DNA of 64,000 bases from Oscillospiraceae bacterium (GTDB lineage: Bacteria > Bacillota > Clostridia > Oscillospirales > Ruminococcaceae). The DNA is taken from contig JAEDDN010000003.1 of the NCBI GenBank assembly GCA_016298065.1, forward strand, positions 62,001 through 126,000, given 5' to 3'. Shown here piece by piece: positions 49,340 through 57,324 of this stretch. The notes under the pieces were generated by a model. It did no database searches, was not told where the DNA came from, and was given only the letters and a program-made list of their open reading frames with translations. Position 1 is the first letter of the stretch, and each line of letters opens with the position of its first letter. Position numbers and translations under genes: made by a program.

Positions 49340-50290
49340 ATGTATTATGGCATTGCTATTGCCTTAGTTATTGTGTTGGCTTTCATTTTTGCCAATGCTA
49401 AGATTGTACCTCAGGCGAGTGAATTTGTCATTGAGTTTTTGGGAAAATATAAAACAACTTGGTCGGCAGGCTTTCATGTGAAAATCCCGTTTGTAGAGAG
49501 AATTGCAAAGCGTGTAACCCTTAAAGAGCAGGTGTTGGATTCTCCTCCTCAGCCGGTTATTACAAAGGATAACGTTACTATGCAAATCGACACCGTTATC
49601 TACTACGCAATTTACGACGCAAAGCTATACGCTTACGGTGCGGTAAACCCGATATCCGCTTTGGCAAACCTTGCCGCTACCACACTTCGTAACATTGTCG
49701 GTGAGTTGGAGCTTGACGGCACTCTTACTTCCCGTGATACCATAAACGCTAAAATGACCGATATTTTGGATGAAGCGACTGACAAGTGGGGTATTAAGGT
49801 AAACCGTGTGGAACTTAGGAATATCATTCCTCCTGCCGAAATTCAGAACGCTATGGAAAAGCAAATGAAGGCTGAACGTGATCGTCGTGAAACTATGCTT
49901 CAGGCAGAGGGACACAAGGCTGCAGCCATTACCCGTGCAGAAGGTGATAAACAAGCGATGATACTTGCCGCTGAAGGCGAGAGAGATGCACGTATAGCTC
50001 GTGCAGAAGGTGAAGCAAAGGCAATATACCTTTCAAAAAAAGCAGAGGCAGACGGTTTGCGTGCACTGCGTGAAGCCGGTGCAGATGGGTCTGTTTTAGA
50101 ACTTAAAAAATATGAGGCGCTTATTGCTATGTCAAACGGCAAAGCTTCAAAGATAATTGTTCCCACCGACGCAGTTAGTATGACCAAATCAAATGTGCTT
50201 TTTGCTGAAACGACAGGTCTTGGAGATGCGACAAAGCCCGCTCCGGATGAACCTGAGCCTCCACAAAAGCCGGATCCCTGCTGTGATTAA
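49340..50290 (+). CDS. SPFH/stomatin-like (QmcA/HflK-C-type) membrane protein
   Basis: Membrane microdomain scaffold of 316 aa. One N-terminal helix (2-19) is followed by the SPFH domain (~25-190): VIEFLGKYKTTWSAGFHVKIPFVE, ITKDNVTMQIDTVIYYAI, and LRNIVGELELDGTLTSRD. Residues ~175-255 are an Ala/Glu-rich coiled coil (AEGHKAAAITRAEGDKQA) that drives oligomerisation. The ending is proline-rich with CC near the end. Stomatin-type SPFH genes are often paired with nfeD; no nfeD is adjacent. RBS AGAGAGG. It is transcribed alone and closed by two terminators. Confidence 0.93.
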   Translation: MYYGIAIALVIVLAFIFANAKIVPQASEFVIEFLGKYKTTWSAGFHVKIPFVERIAKRVTLKEQVLDSPPQPVITKDNVTMQIDTVIYYAIYDAKLYAYGAVNPISALANLAATTLRNIVGELELDGTLTSRDTINAKMTDILDEATDKWGIKVNRVELRNIIPPAEIQNAMEKQMKAERDRRETMLQAEGHKAAAITRAEGDKQAMILAAEGERDARIARAEGEAKAIYLSKKAEADGLRALREAGADGSVLELKKYEALIAMSNGKASKIIVPTDAVSMTKSNVLFAETTGLGDATKPAPDEPEPPQKPDPCCD

Positions 50291-50336
50291 ATAGTAACGC
50301 AATATCCGAAATTTACAATACATTCATAGGCAATAT

Positions 50337-50382
50337 GATATGCACCTTTAAAAGTCAGACACTTTTAAAGGTGCATTTTAAT
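50337..50382 (+). terminator. Terminator after the SPFH gene
   Basis: ATGCACCTTTAAAAGT / ACTTTTAAAGGTGCAT, a 16-bp perfect stem with a CAGAC loop, then TTTAATTTT. Confidence 0.9.
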
Positions 50383-50410
50383 TTTGCTGTGATTATTTTT
50401 AAGTGATACT

Positions 50411-50442
50411 TAAGCCATAGCTTTATAGCTACGGCTTTTTTA
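50411..50442 (+). terminator. Second hairpin/T-tract before the T-poor repeat
   Basis: AAGCCATAGCT-TTAT-AGCTACGGCTT with one mismatch, followed by TTTTTA. Confidence 0.65.
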
Positions 50443-50448
50443 TTTGTA

Positions 50449-50845
50449 GCGTTACCCACAACACCGCGACTATACAAGCGGACGGCAACGCACCGACAAA
50501 AGACGGCGCGTAAAACCGCCCACCGCGACTATACAAGCGGACGGCAAGGAACGCCCGACAACAAGCGGAGCGTTACCCACCAAACACCGCTACTATATAA
50601 GCGGACGGCAACGCACCGACAACAAGCGGAGCGTTACCCACCGAACACCGCTACTATATAAGCGGACGGCAAGGAACGCCCGACAACAAGCGGAGCGCAA
50701 CACCACCCACCGAACACCGCTACTATATAAGCGGACGGCAAGGAACGCACCGCAACAGACGGCACACCCGAACACCCACGGCAATACCAACGGGGACGGC
50801 GCAAGCCACACGGAAACCCGAACACCCAACGCTATATAAGTGAAA
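50449..50845. repeat. GC-rich, T-poor tandem repeat region (unit ~60 bp)
   Basis: No gene is supported here. The core CACCGCKACTATAYAAGCGG followed by ACGGCAA occurs at about 50462, 50522, 50585, 50646 and 50715, with a degraded end (AACGCTATATAAG) at about 50828. Between cores stand two kinds of filler: ACGCACCGACAA and AGGAACGCCCGACAACAAGCG. Inside the core CCGCT and AGCGG can pair around ACTATATA. The + strand has very few T residues and the region is GC-richer than everything around it. The last partial copy runs straight into the ribosome site of the tiny-gene operon, so the repeats may be part of its promoter/leader. Frames on the minus strand only mirror the repeat. Confidence 0.82.
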
Positions 50846-50857
50846 GGAAGGATTTTT

Positions 50858-51103
50858 ATGAGAAAGCAAGTAGTTTGCAAATCATGTGGATATGTATTCA
50901 CACTTACCAAAAGCGAGATACAATTCTATGAAAGCAAAGGATATAATATCCCAAAACGCTGTGCTTCCTGTCGAGAAAAGAACAGGCAGGAAAAAGCTGA
51001 TCCATATTACGGCATTTATGAAGCCATCGCAAACTATACCCCACTCAAAAAGAGAAGACAGCGTGTTCATTATGCGCCCTATATTGTAGGAGGATTGAGA
51101 TGA
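50858..51103 (+). CDS. Small zinc-ribbon protein (zf-trcl-like), first of a pair
   Basis: The 81-aa protein has VVCKSCGYVFTLTKSEIQFY and IPKRCASCREKNRQ, a C-x2-C ... C-x2-C zinc ribbon with the E-x2-FY-x-SKGY-x-IP-x-RC pattern of the 'probable zinc-ribbon' family. The C-terminus is basic and aromatic. Start ATG 50858 follows GAAAGGAAGGA. It overlaps the next gene by ATGA (4 nt), so translation is coupled. Function unknown; members may bind nucleic acid or protein. Confidence 0.82.
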   Translation: MRKQVVCKSCGYVFTLTKSEIQFYESKGYNIPKRCASCREKNRQEKADPYYGIYEAIANYTPLKKRRQRVHYAPYIVGGLR

Positions 51104-51291
51104 AAAAAGATATTATGTGCTTGGATTGCGGTTGTCAGTTCTCTATAAGCGTCAGACAAATAAAAAGCTATAAAAAAAGAGGTCTTCATATTCCTTCACA
51201 TTGCCCGATGTGTAGGGATATTCGTTGGAAGGAGGATAGAATAAAAACCAGACAGGCAAAAAAATTTGAAAGGAATAAAAATTATGAATAA
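51100..51291 (+). CDS. Small zinc-ribbon protein (zf-trcl-like), second of a pair
   Basis: The 63-aa protein repeats the pattern of its neighbour: IMCLDCGCQFSISVRQIKSY and HIPSHCPMCRDIRW, then a very basic tail (RIKTRQAKKFERNKN). TAGGAGGA precedes ATG. The two zinc ribbons look like diverged duplicates. It overlaps the following gene by 8 nt. Confidence 0.8.
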   Translation: MKKDIMCLDCGCQFSISVRQIKSYKKRGLHIPSHCPMCRDIRWKEDRIKTRQAKKFERNKNYE

Positions 51292-51616
51292 CTTTAATTT
51301 AGAAAAGGAAATTTGTGCGGCATTAGACCGTGCAGAAAAGGAGAGCAGAAAAAACACCTACATTATGAAAGAGGACACAATCAAAAAGGTTAAGTTATTA
51401 AGCAGTTTTTTAAGAGAAACAAACTTTAGTATCGAATTTGACAGAGTAATTAACACAATAGAAATATGTCTTACAGGCTATGTCTTGGACAGCTGTACGT
51501 GCGATTTGAAATCCGTGTTTAAAATCGTCGATTTGTTTGTTATTGACTCTCTGAATGACGGAAAAGTGTGTATTGAAATGAAAATCTTAAATGCGGCTAA
51601 GATTATAAGGAGGTAA
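51284..51616 (+). CDS. Unrecognised soluble protein (110 aa)
   Basis: A charged, mainly helical protein starting MNNFNLEKEICAALDRAEKES with SSFLRETNFSIEFDRVINTIEI in the middle and a basic ending (NAAKIIRR). A C-x-C pair (DSCTCDL) is present. No family was recognised. ATG 51284 follows GAAAGGAAT; upstream in-frame ATG 51266 lacks a site. Third gene of the small operon. Confidence 0.62.
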   Translation: MNNFNLEKEICAALDRAEKESRKNTYIMKEDTIKKVKLLSSFLRETNFSIEFDRVINTIEICLTGYVLDSCTCDLKSVFKIVDLFVIDSLNDGKVCIEMKILNAAKIIRR

Positions 51617-51620
51617 CGAT

Positions 51621-51752
51621 ATGTTGCAGGATATTTTCTTCATAATCGCCTATACTATTATGGGCTTAATCTATGATAAAAAATACGGTTGTTTAATAGC
51701 TATAGTTATCGCAATAGTGTTGATTTATCTTATGTCACAAATCATATATTAA
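51621..51752 (+). CDS. Small membrane protein (43 aa), unrecognised
   Basis: ATG 51621 follows AAGGAGG with 6-7 nt spacing, only 4 nt after the preceding stop. The product starts MLQDIFFIIAYTIMGLIYDK, has two short hydrophobic segments flanking DKKYG, and ends LMSQIIY. No family was recognised. The strong ribosome site and tight spacing make it a likely fourth gene of the operon. Confidence 0.65.
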   Translation: MLQDIFFIIAYTIMGLIYDKKYGCLIAIVIAIVLIYLMSQIIY

Positions 51753-51848
51753 AACTGAAGTTAAAGCCACTCCTATTTTACAGGATTTTTGTAATTTATA
51801 ATGAATTGTCTAAAACTGTTTTTTTAGCAGTCTCTCCCTATAATTTCA

Positions 51849-51877
51849 TAGACAATTTTAAGCTTATTTGATATAAT
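51849..51877 (+). promoter_or_regulatory. Promoter for the lipoprotein gene
   Basis: TAGACA at 51849-51854, 17-bp spacer and TATAAT at 51872-51877, 35 nt before ATG 51913. Confidence 0.72.
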
Positions 51878-51912
51878 TTTTATAAATAAAATGGACTTTG
51901 CAGGAGATAAAA

Positions 51913-52401
51913 ATGAAAAAACAATTTATTCTAATAGGAGTGTTTATAATGCTTTTAACATCTTTTTTCGGCTGTAGTAAAAGTGTAAAGATTTCTGATA
52001 TTACCTCTATTAGATTTTTCTATACTACAGGTACGGCGATTTATGATAACGTAAGCTATTCTCTTGAGCTAAAAGACGGAGTGTATACCGCTACGATTAA
52101 GCCTCAGGATATAGCCGATGAAGATGCCCTAAAGATAGAGGTTGATGAGGCAGTAATGGTAGAAATTAAAGAGCTTTTAAAAACTAATAAAGTCGGAAAA
52201 TGGAACGGATTTCAAAAAAGCAACCATAACGTGTTGGACGGAAACAGTTTTTCGCTTAGCATTTATATGAAAAACTCTGACTCAATAAATGCCGGCGGAT
52301 ATATGAAATGGCCTAATAACTATCGTGAGGTCAGAGACGGTCTTGATTCAATTTTTATGAAAATTTATAATGAGAACGCATTTAACAAAGAAATATTATA
52401 A
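51913..52401 (+). CDS. Predicted lipoprotein (162 aa), unrecognised
   Basis: A basic start (MKKQF), a hydrophobic core and the lipobox TSFFGC indicate a lipidated surface protein. The mature part is mixed beta/alpha (YSLELKDGVYTATIKPQDIA, then EVDEAVMVEIKELLKTNK) and ends with a helix. Similar small lipoproteins with a WNGF-x-KS segment are common in Clostridia but have no known role. ATG 51913 follows CAGGAGA. It has its own promoter and lies before the HTH/zinc-ribbon gene. Confidence 0.72.
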   Translation: MKKQFILIGVFIMLLTSFFGCSKSVKISDITSIRFFYTTGTAIYDNVSYSLELKDGVYTATIKPQDIADEDALKIEVDEAVMVEIKELLKTNKVGKWNGFQKSNHNVLDGNSFSLSIYMKNSDSINAGGYMKWPNNYREVRDGLDSIFMKIYNENAFNKEIL

Positions 52402-52449
52402 AAAACCTAAAACTCTACTAATAGTTCGTGTAATTTAATATGTTTTTGT

Positions 52450-52457
52450 GCTATTAT
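52450..52457 (+). promoter_or_regulatory. Extended -10 promoter candidate for the HTH/zinc-ribbon gene
   Basis: TGCTATTAT (the -10 covers 52452-52457) is an extended -10 with a poor -35, only about 20 nt before ATG 52478. Confidence 0.4.
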
Positions 52458-52477
52458 CTTCTCAAAGGAGGCAAGCT

Positions 52478-53086
52478 ATGGATCAGGTAAAAATCGGAAA
52501 GTTCATTGCAGAGCAAAGGAAAAACAAAAAATTAACCCAAGCACAATTAGCAGAAAAATTAAACATTACAGATAGGGCAATATCAAAATGGGAAACAGGA
52601 AAAGGACTGCCCGATTCATCTATAATGCTCACCTTGTGCGAGATACTTGGAATTAGTGTAAACGAGCTTTTAACCGGAGAGGTAATAAAAATGGAAAACT
52701 ATGATTTAAAAGCAGAAGAAAACTTAGTAGAATTAAAAAGGCAAAAGGAAGAAGCCGACAGAAAAATGCTCGAATTAGAATGGGTTATAGGATTTTCGGC
52801 ATCGGTAACCTTTATAGTTTTAATATTTGTGGCTTCATTTTTAAGTATGCCGTCTATAGTCAGAATTTTGCTTATAGTACTCGCAAGCATTATTTTCGCT
52901 GTAGGTATGGGCTATGCTATCAGAATCGAACAAACTGCCGGATACTATGAATGTAATAAGTGTCACTATAAATATATCCCATCATATAATAGTGTATTAT
53001 TTTCAATGCACTGTGGCAGAACCAGATATCTCAAATGCCCTAAATGCCAAAAGAAAAGCTGGAACAAAAAAGTACTGACAAAATAA
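52478..53086 (+). CDS. XRE-family HTH protein with two TM helices and C-terminal zinc ribbon
   Basis: Protein of 202 aa. Residues ~1-65 are a Cro/C1 HTH (IGKFIAEQRKNKKLTQAQLA, then ITDRAISKWETGKGLPDSS, and ISVNELLTGE). A helical linker with a coiled coil follows (about 75-105). Two helices at ~107-128 and ~131-150 cross the membrane. The C-terminus (~162-200) is a zinc ribbon, CNKCHYKY ... CPKCQKKSW. This points to a membrane-tethered regulator that couples an envelope signal to DNA binding; that role is inference. AAAGGAGG precedes ATG. It lies directly before the trp T-box but ends before that promoter. Confidence 0.82.
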   Translation: MDQVKIGKFIAEQRKNKKLTQAQLAEKLNITDRAISKWETGKGLPDSSIMLTLCEILGISVNELLTGEVIKMENYDLKAEENLVELKRQKEEADRKMLELEWVIGFSASVTFIVLIFVASFLSMPSIVRILLIVLASIIFAVGMGYAIRIEQTAGYYECNKCHYKYIPSYNSVLFSMHCGRTRYLKCPKCQKKSWNKKVLTK

Positions 53087-53102
53087 AATTTATTTTAATG
53101 TA

Positions 53103-53131
53103 TTGACAATAAAAATATATTGTGATATACT
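53103..53131 (+). promoter_or_regulatory. Sigma-A promoter of the trp operon
   Basis: TTGACA at 53103-53108, 17-bp spacer and TATACT at 53126-53131. It starts 16 nt after the HTH gene stop and precedes the T-box leader. Confidence 0.9.
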
Positions 53132-53139
53132 TCAAAACA

Positions 53140-53415
53140 TAAACCGTTGACGTGGAGATAACGGTGATTATGCTTGTACAGAGAGCCCGTGTTGCTGAGA
53201 ATCGGGAGAAAAACAGATCATCAAATGGACCACTGAGGGTGCAGTCAAAGGCATATATGCTTAGTATTCTGCAACGTAAAGGCATACGTTAGTTGTCGGG
53301 GATATGTTGGTATCCTGCTTAAAGCGCACGGTATTTAGCCGTGAATCAAGGTGGCACCGCGGATAAAAAGTTTATTCGTCCTTGACAGAGACTTTTTCTG
53401 TCAAGGACTTTTTAT
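53140..53415 (+). promoter_or_regulatory. Tryptophan T-box leader with terminator
   Basis: A ~275-nt leader between promoter and trpE holds the T-box core AAGGTGGCACCGCGG at 53348-53362, which pairs with the uncharged tRNA end. The long stem I begins near 53144. A TGG triplet at 53226-53228, followed by A, is the likely Trp specifier codon. The intrinsic terminator GTCCTTGACAGA / TCTGTCAAGGAC with T-tract ends at about 53414. Uncharged tRNA-Trp would stabilise the antiterminator and let trpEGDCFBA be transcribed. Confidence 0.93.
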
Positions 53416-53469
53416 TTACTCCTTTGACAAAAAAGTCAGGGGAGTATTTTTATAAACGGAGGTAATATA

Positions 53470-54936
53470 ATGAAAGTATCACCAAGCCTTGAAGAAGTAA
53501 AAAAAATAGCCGATAGCGGAAAGTACAAGGTGTTGCCGATAAGTATGGAAATCTTGTCGGATATCTGTACGCCGATTGAAGCAATTAAGATTTTAAAAAA
53601 TGTTTCGACTCATTGTTATATGCTTGAGTCGGTTAATGAAAGAGAAAAGTGGGGACGTTATACCTTTTTGGGATATGACCCGAAGCTTGCGGTAAGCTGT
53701 GTTGACGGCGAAATGAAGGTAGGAAATATCACCTTAAAAACCGATAATCCTGCCAAGGTTTTAAGAGAAATCTTAGCGGATTACAAAAGCCCTCGATTTG
53801 ATTATCTGCCGTCGTTTACAGGCGGACTGGTGGGATATTTTTCTTACGATTTTCTTTCCTACAGCGAGCCGAGCGTAAAAATGAAAGTGGAGGACACTGA
53901 AGCCTTTAAGGATGTAGACCTTATGCTTTTTGACAAGGTAATAGCCTTTGATAACTTTAAGCAAAAGATTATTCTAATTGTAAATATGTCGCTTGACGAG
54001 CCCGAAACTGCTTATAACAAAGCGGTGCTTGAGCTTAAAAAGCTATGTGAGCTTTTAAAGTACGGAGAAAAGAAAGCCGAAAAGGGCGGTCGCCTTACAA
54101 GCGAAGTAACACCGCTTTTTGATAAGGAACACTATTGCGCTATGGTCGAGAAAGCAAAGCACTATATCCGTGAGGGCGACATATTTCAGATAGTGCTTTC
54201 AAACAGGCTGAGCGCTTCGTTTGAGGGCAGTCTTTTAAACACCTATAGAATTTTGAGGACTATGAATCCTTCGCCGTATATGTTTTACTTTTCGGGAACT
54301 GATGTTGAGGTTGCGGGAGCGTCGCCCGAAACGCTTGTTAAACTCGAAAACGGAGTGCTTCATACCTTTCCTTTAGCCGGCACAAGACCGAGAGGTAAAA
54401 CCGAAGAGGAGGACAAAGCGCTTGAAGAGGAGCTTTTAGCAGATGAAAAAGAGCTTGCCGAGCACAATATGCTTGTAGATTTAGGTCGCAACGACTTAGG
54501 CAAAATCAGCAAGTTCGGCAGCGTACAGGTTAAAAAGCTTCATTCCATTGAGCGCTACTCGCATGTTATGCATATAGGCTCCACAGTAAGAGGCGAGATT
54601 AGAGAAGAATTTGACGCTCTTGACGCTGTAAGCGCAGTACTTCCCGCAGGCACACTCTCGGGAGCGCCTAAAATAAGAGCGTGTCAGCTTATAGGCGAGC
54701 TTGAAAACAACAAGCGTGGAATTTACGGCGGAGCGATAGGCTACATAGACTTTACAGGGAATATGGATACCTGTATAGCCATTCGTATTGCCTATAAGAA
54801 AAACGGCAAGGTATTTGTAAGAAGCGGAGCAGGCATTGTTGCCGATTCAGTACCCGAAAAGGAATTTGAGGAGTGCATAAATAAGGCAAAGGCAGTTGTA
54901 AACGCTCTTACACTTGCACAGGAGGCGGATATATGA
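53470..54936 (+). CDS. trpE: Anthranilate synthase component I
   Basis: Converts chorismate to anthranilate with ammonia supplied by TrpG. The 488-aa protein shows CYMLESVNEREKWGRYTFLG, which includes the LLES-type element of Trp feedback binding. The chorismate-binding domain has IREGDIFQIVLSNRL, PSPYMFYF, FPLAGTRPRGK, ELAEHNMLVDLGRNDLG and LPAGTLSGAPKIRA. All conserved catalytic stretches are intact. First gene after the T-box; it overlaps trpG by 4 nt. Confidence 0.97.
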   Translation: MKVSPSLEEVKKIADSGKYKVLPISMEILSDICTPIEAIKILKNVSTHCYMLESVNEREKWGRYTFLGYDPKLAVSCVDGEMKVGNITLKTDNPAKVLREILADYKSPRFDYLPSFTGGLVGYFSYDFLSYSEPSVKMKVEDTEAFKDVDLMLFDKVIAFDNFKQKIILIVNMSLDEPETAYNKAVLELKKLCELLKYGEKKAEKGGRLTSEVTPLFDKEHYCAMVEKAKHYIREGDIFQIVLSNRLSASFEGSLLNTYRILRTMNPSPYMFYFSGTDVEVAGASPETLVKLENGVLHTFPLAGTRPRGKTEEEDKALEEELLADEKELAEHNMLVDLGRNDLGKISKFGSVQVKKLHSIERYSHVMHIGSTVRGEIREEFDALDAVSAVLPAGTLSGAPKIRACQLIGELENNKRGIYGGAIGYIDFTGNMDTCIAIRIAYKKNGKVFVRSGAGIVADSVPEKEFEECINKAKAVVNALTLAQEADI

Positions 54937-55502
54937 TTTTACTTATTGATAATTACGACAGCTTTTCGTATAATTTGTATCAGCTCATAGGCGAGCTTGA
55001 AAACGATATTAAGGTAATAAGAAACGACGAGCTGACGGTAGATGAAATAAAAAAATTAAATCCCGACCGCATAATTTTATCTCCCGGACTGGGACGACCG
55101 GAAAATGCAGGCAATATTGTAGAGGTCGCTAAAACGCTCGGTAAGGATATACCGATTTTGGGCGTTTGTCTTGGACATCAGGCAATTTGTATGGCATTTG
55201 GTGCGAAGGTAACCTACGCTAAGGAGCTAATGCACGGCAAGCAGTCCGAAACTGTACTCGACACCCAATGCCCTTTATTTAAAGGCTTACCCAAAAAGGT
55301 ATTGGTCGCAAGATATCATTCGCTTGCCGCAAGCAAGGCGACAATTCCCGAATGTTTAAATATTACCGCCTTAACCTCAGACGGCGAAGTAATGGCGGTT
55401 AAGCATAAGGATTATCAGATTTACGGCGTGCAGTTTCACCCTGAATCCATTATGACGCCTGACGGCAAGGCAATGCTTAAAAATTTTATAAACTTAAAAT
55501 AA
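54933..55502 (+). CDS. trpG: Anthranilate synthase component II (glutamine amidotransferase)
   Basis: Class I glutaminase of 189 aa: LIDNYDSFSYNLYQ start, LSPGLGRPENAG, the nucleophile in GVCLGHQAI, and the His/Glu pair in VQFHPESIMTPDG. Not fused to trpD. Start overlaps the trpE stop. Confidence 0.97.
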   Translation: MILLIDNYDSFSYNLYQLIGELENDIKVIRNDELTVDEIKKLNPDRIILSPGLGRPENAGNIVEVAKTLGKDIPILGVCLGHQAICMAFGAKVTYAKELMHGKQSETVLDTQCPLFKGLPKKVLVARYHSLAASKATIPECLNITALTSDGEVMAVKHKDYQIYGVQFHPESIMTPDGKAMLKNFINLK

Positions 55503-55514
55503 GGAGAAAAAGCT

Positions 55515-56540
55515 ATGATTAAAGAAGCAATAGTAAAAATAGTAAGTAAAGGCGACCTCACCTATGACGAGGCATATACCGTAATGAACGAAATTATGAG
55601 CGGAGAGACTACTCCTACTCAAAATGCCGCATTTTTGGCAGCGCTTTCAACTAAAAGCGCAAAGGCGGAAACAAAGGATGAAATTGCCGGCTGTGCCGCA
55701 GCTATGAGAGAACATGCCATAAAGGTTAACACCGATATGGACGTATTTGAAATTGTCGGCACAGGCGGAGACAACGCACACAGCTTTAATATTTCAACAA
55801 CCTCTGCCTTGGTTGCCACCGCAGGCGGTATGAAGGTTGCAAAGCACGGCAACAGAGCTGCCTCCTCAAAAAGCGGAACAGCGGACTGTTTAGAGGCTTT
55901 AGGCGTAAATATAAACCAAAGCCCTGAAAAATGCATAGAGCTTTTAAACGAGGTGGGAATGTGCTTTTTCTTTGCGCAAAAATACCATACGTCAATGAAA
56001 TATGTCGGAGCTATCCGCAAGGAGCTTGGTTTTAGAACAGTGTTTAACATCTTAGGTCCTCTCACAAATCCGTCAAGCCCGAAAATGCAGCTTTTAGGCG
56101 TGTATGACGATTATCTTGTAGAGCCGCTGGCACACGTTCTTGTAAACTTAGGCGTTAAGCGTGGTATGGTAGTTTACGGTCAAGATAAGCTCGACGAAAT
56201 TTCTTTAAGCGCACCGACAAGCGTTTGTGAATTTGAAGGAGAAAACTTTAAAAGCTATGTAATTACTCCCGAAGAATTTGGTTTTACACGTTGCAGTAAA
56301 TCAGACCTTGTAGGAGGAACTCCTGAGGAAAACGCACAGATAACAATAGACATATTAAACGGCGCAAAAGGACATAAACGCAACGCTGTTTTAATGAACG
56401 CAGGCGCTTCACTTTATATCGGCGGTAAGGCTGACAGCATAAAAGACGGCATAGCATTAGCCGAAAAGCTAATCGACTCGGGCAAAGCTAAAGAAACCTT
56501 AGATAAGCTTATCACAGTCAGCAATCACTCGGAGGCATAG
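55515..56540 (+). CDS. trpD: Anthranilate phosphoribosyltransferase
   Basis: Transfers phosphoribose from PRPP to anthranilate. The 341-aa protein has the PRPP loop IVGTGGDNAHSFNIST, VAKHGNRAASSKSGTADCLEALG and FRTVFNILGPLTNP. Follows trpG by 12 nt with AAGGAGA. Confidence 0.97.
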   Translation: MIKEAIVKIVSKGDLTYDEAYTVMNEIMSGETTPTQNAAFLAALSTKSAKAETKDEIAGCAAAMREHAIKVNTDMDVFEIVGTGGDNAHSFNISTTSALVATAGGMKVAKHGNRAASSKSGTADCLEALGVNINQSPEKCIELLNEVGMCFFFAQKYHTSMKYVGAIRKELGFRTVFNILGPLTNPSSPKMQLLGVYDDYLVEPLAHVLVNLGVKRGMVVYGQDKLDEISLSAPTSVCEFEGENFKSYVITPEEFGFTRCSKSDLVGGTPEENAQITIDILNGAKGHKRNAVLMNAGASLYIGGKADSIKDGIALAEKLIDSGKAKETLDKLITVSNHSEA

Positions 56541-56541
56541 T

Positions 56542-57324
56542 ATGGCTAATATATTAGATGAGCTTGCCGCTTACGCTAAAGAGCGCACCGAAAGAGCAAA
56601 AAAGATAATATCTTATGACGAGATTAAAAATAAGGCACTCTCACTCGAAAAAGGCGATTTTGCCTTTGAAAAAGCACTTAAAAAAGACGGTATGAGCTTT
56701 ATCTGCGAGTGTAAAAAAGCTTCTCCCTCAAAGGGAATTATCGAACCTGATTTTAAATACCTTGATATTGCTTTAGAGTACGAAAAAGCAGGAGCAGACT
56801 GTATCTCGGTGCTTACCGAGCCGAAGTGGTTTTTGGGTAGCGACGAATACCTAAGAGAAATTGCCCGTAAAGTTTCAGTACCGTGTATCAGAAAAGACTT
56901 TACGGTAGACGAATATATGATTTATGAGGCAAAGCTGCTCGGAGCTTCTGCCGTGCTTCTTATCTGCTCGATTTTAAGCGAAGCTAAGATAAAAGAGTAT
57001 ATTGATATTTGTGATACGTTAGGGCTTTCCGCTTTGGTAGAAGCACACGATAAAGCGGAAATAGAGACGGCGCTTAAAGCAGGCGCAAGGATAATAGGCG
57101 TTAACAACCGCAACTTAAAGGACTTTACTGTAGATACCAAAAACAGCCGAAATCTTCGCAAGCTTGTGCCGAATGACGTGATATTCGTATCCGAAAGCGG
57201 AGTGAGCACAACCGACGACATAAAAAAGCTTCGTGAAGTAGGCGTAGACGCCGTTTTAATCGGCGAAACGCTTATGCGTGCCAAGGATAAAAAGGCAAAA
57301 TTAGATGAGTTAAGAGGATTATAA
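56542..57324 (+). CDS. trpC: Indole-3-glycerol phosphate synthase
   Basis: TIM-barrel enzyme of 260 aa. CECKKASPSKGIIEPDF carries the catalytic Lys; FTVDEYMIYEAKLLGASAVL and GVNNRNLKDFTVD complete the signature, and SESGVSTTDDI binds phosphate. Starts one base after the trpD stop and overlaps trpF by 1 nt. Confidence 0.97.
   Translation: MANILDELAAYAKERTERAKKIISYDEIKNKALSLEKGDFAFEKALKKDGMSFICECKKASPSKGIIEPDFKYLDIALEYEKAGADCISVLTEPKWFLGSDEYLREIARKVSVPCIRKDFTVDEYMIYEAKLLGASAVLLICSILSEAKIKEYIDICDTLGLSALVEAHDKAEIETALKAGARIIGVNNRNLKDFTVDTKNSRNLRKLVPNDVIFVSESGVSTTDDIKKLREVGVDAVLIGETLMRAKDKKAKLDELRGL

Noticed and set aside
50449..50845. CRISPR array or coding repeat
   Set aside because: Filler between cores is itself repeated and of variable length; minus-strand frames only mirror the repeat.
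47309..53090. Integrase or transposase gene in the accessory region
   Set aside because: I looked for recombinase-like frames on both strands and found none; only the tRNA-end copies suggest past integration.
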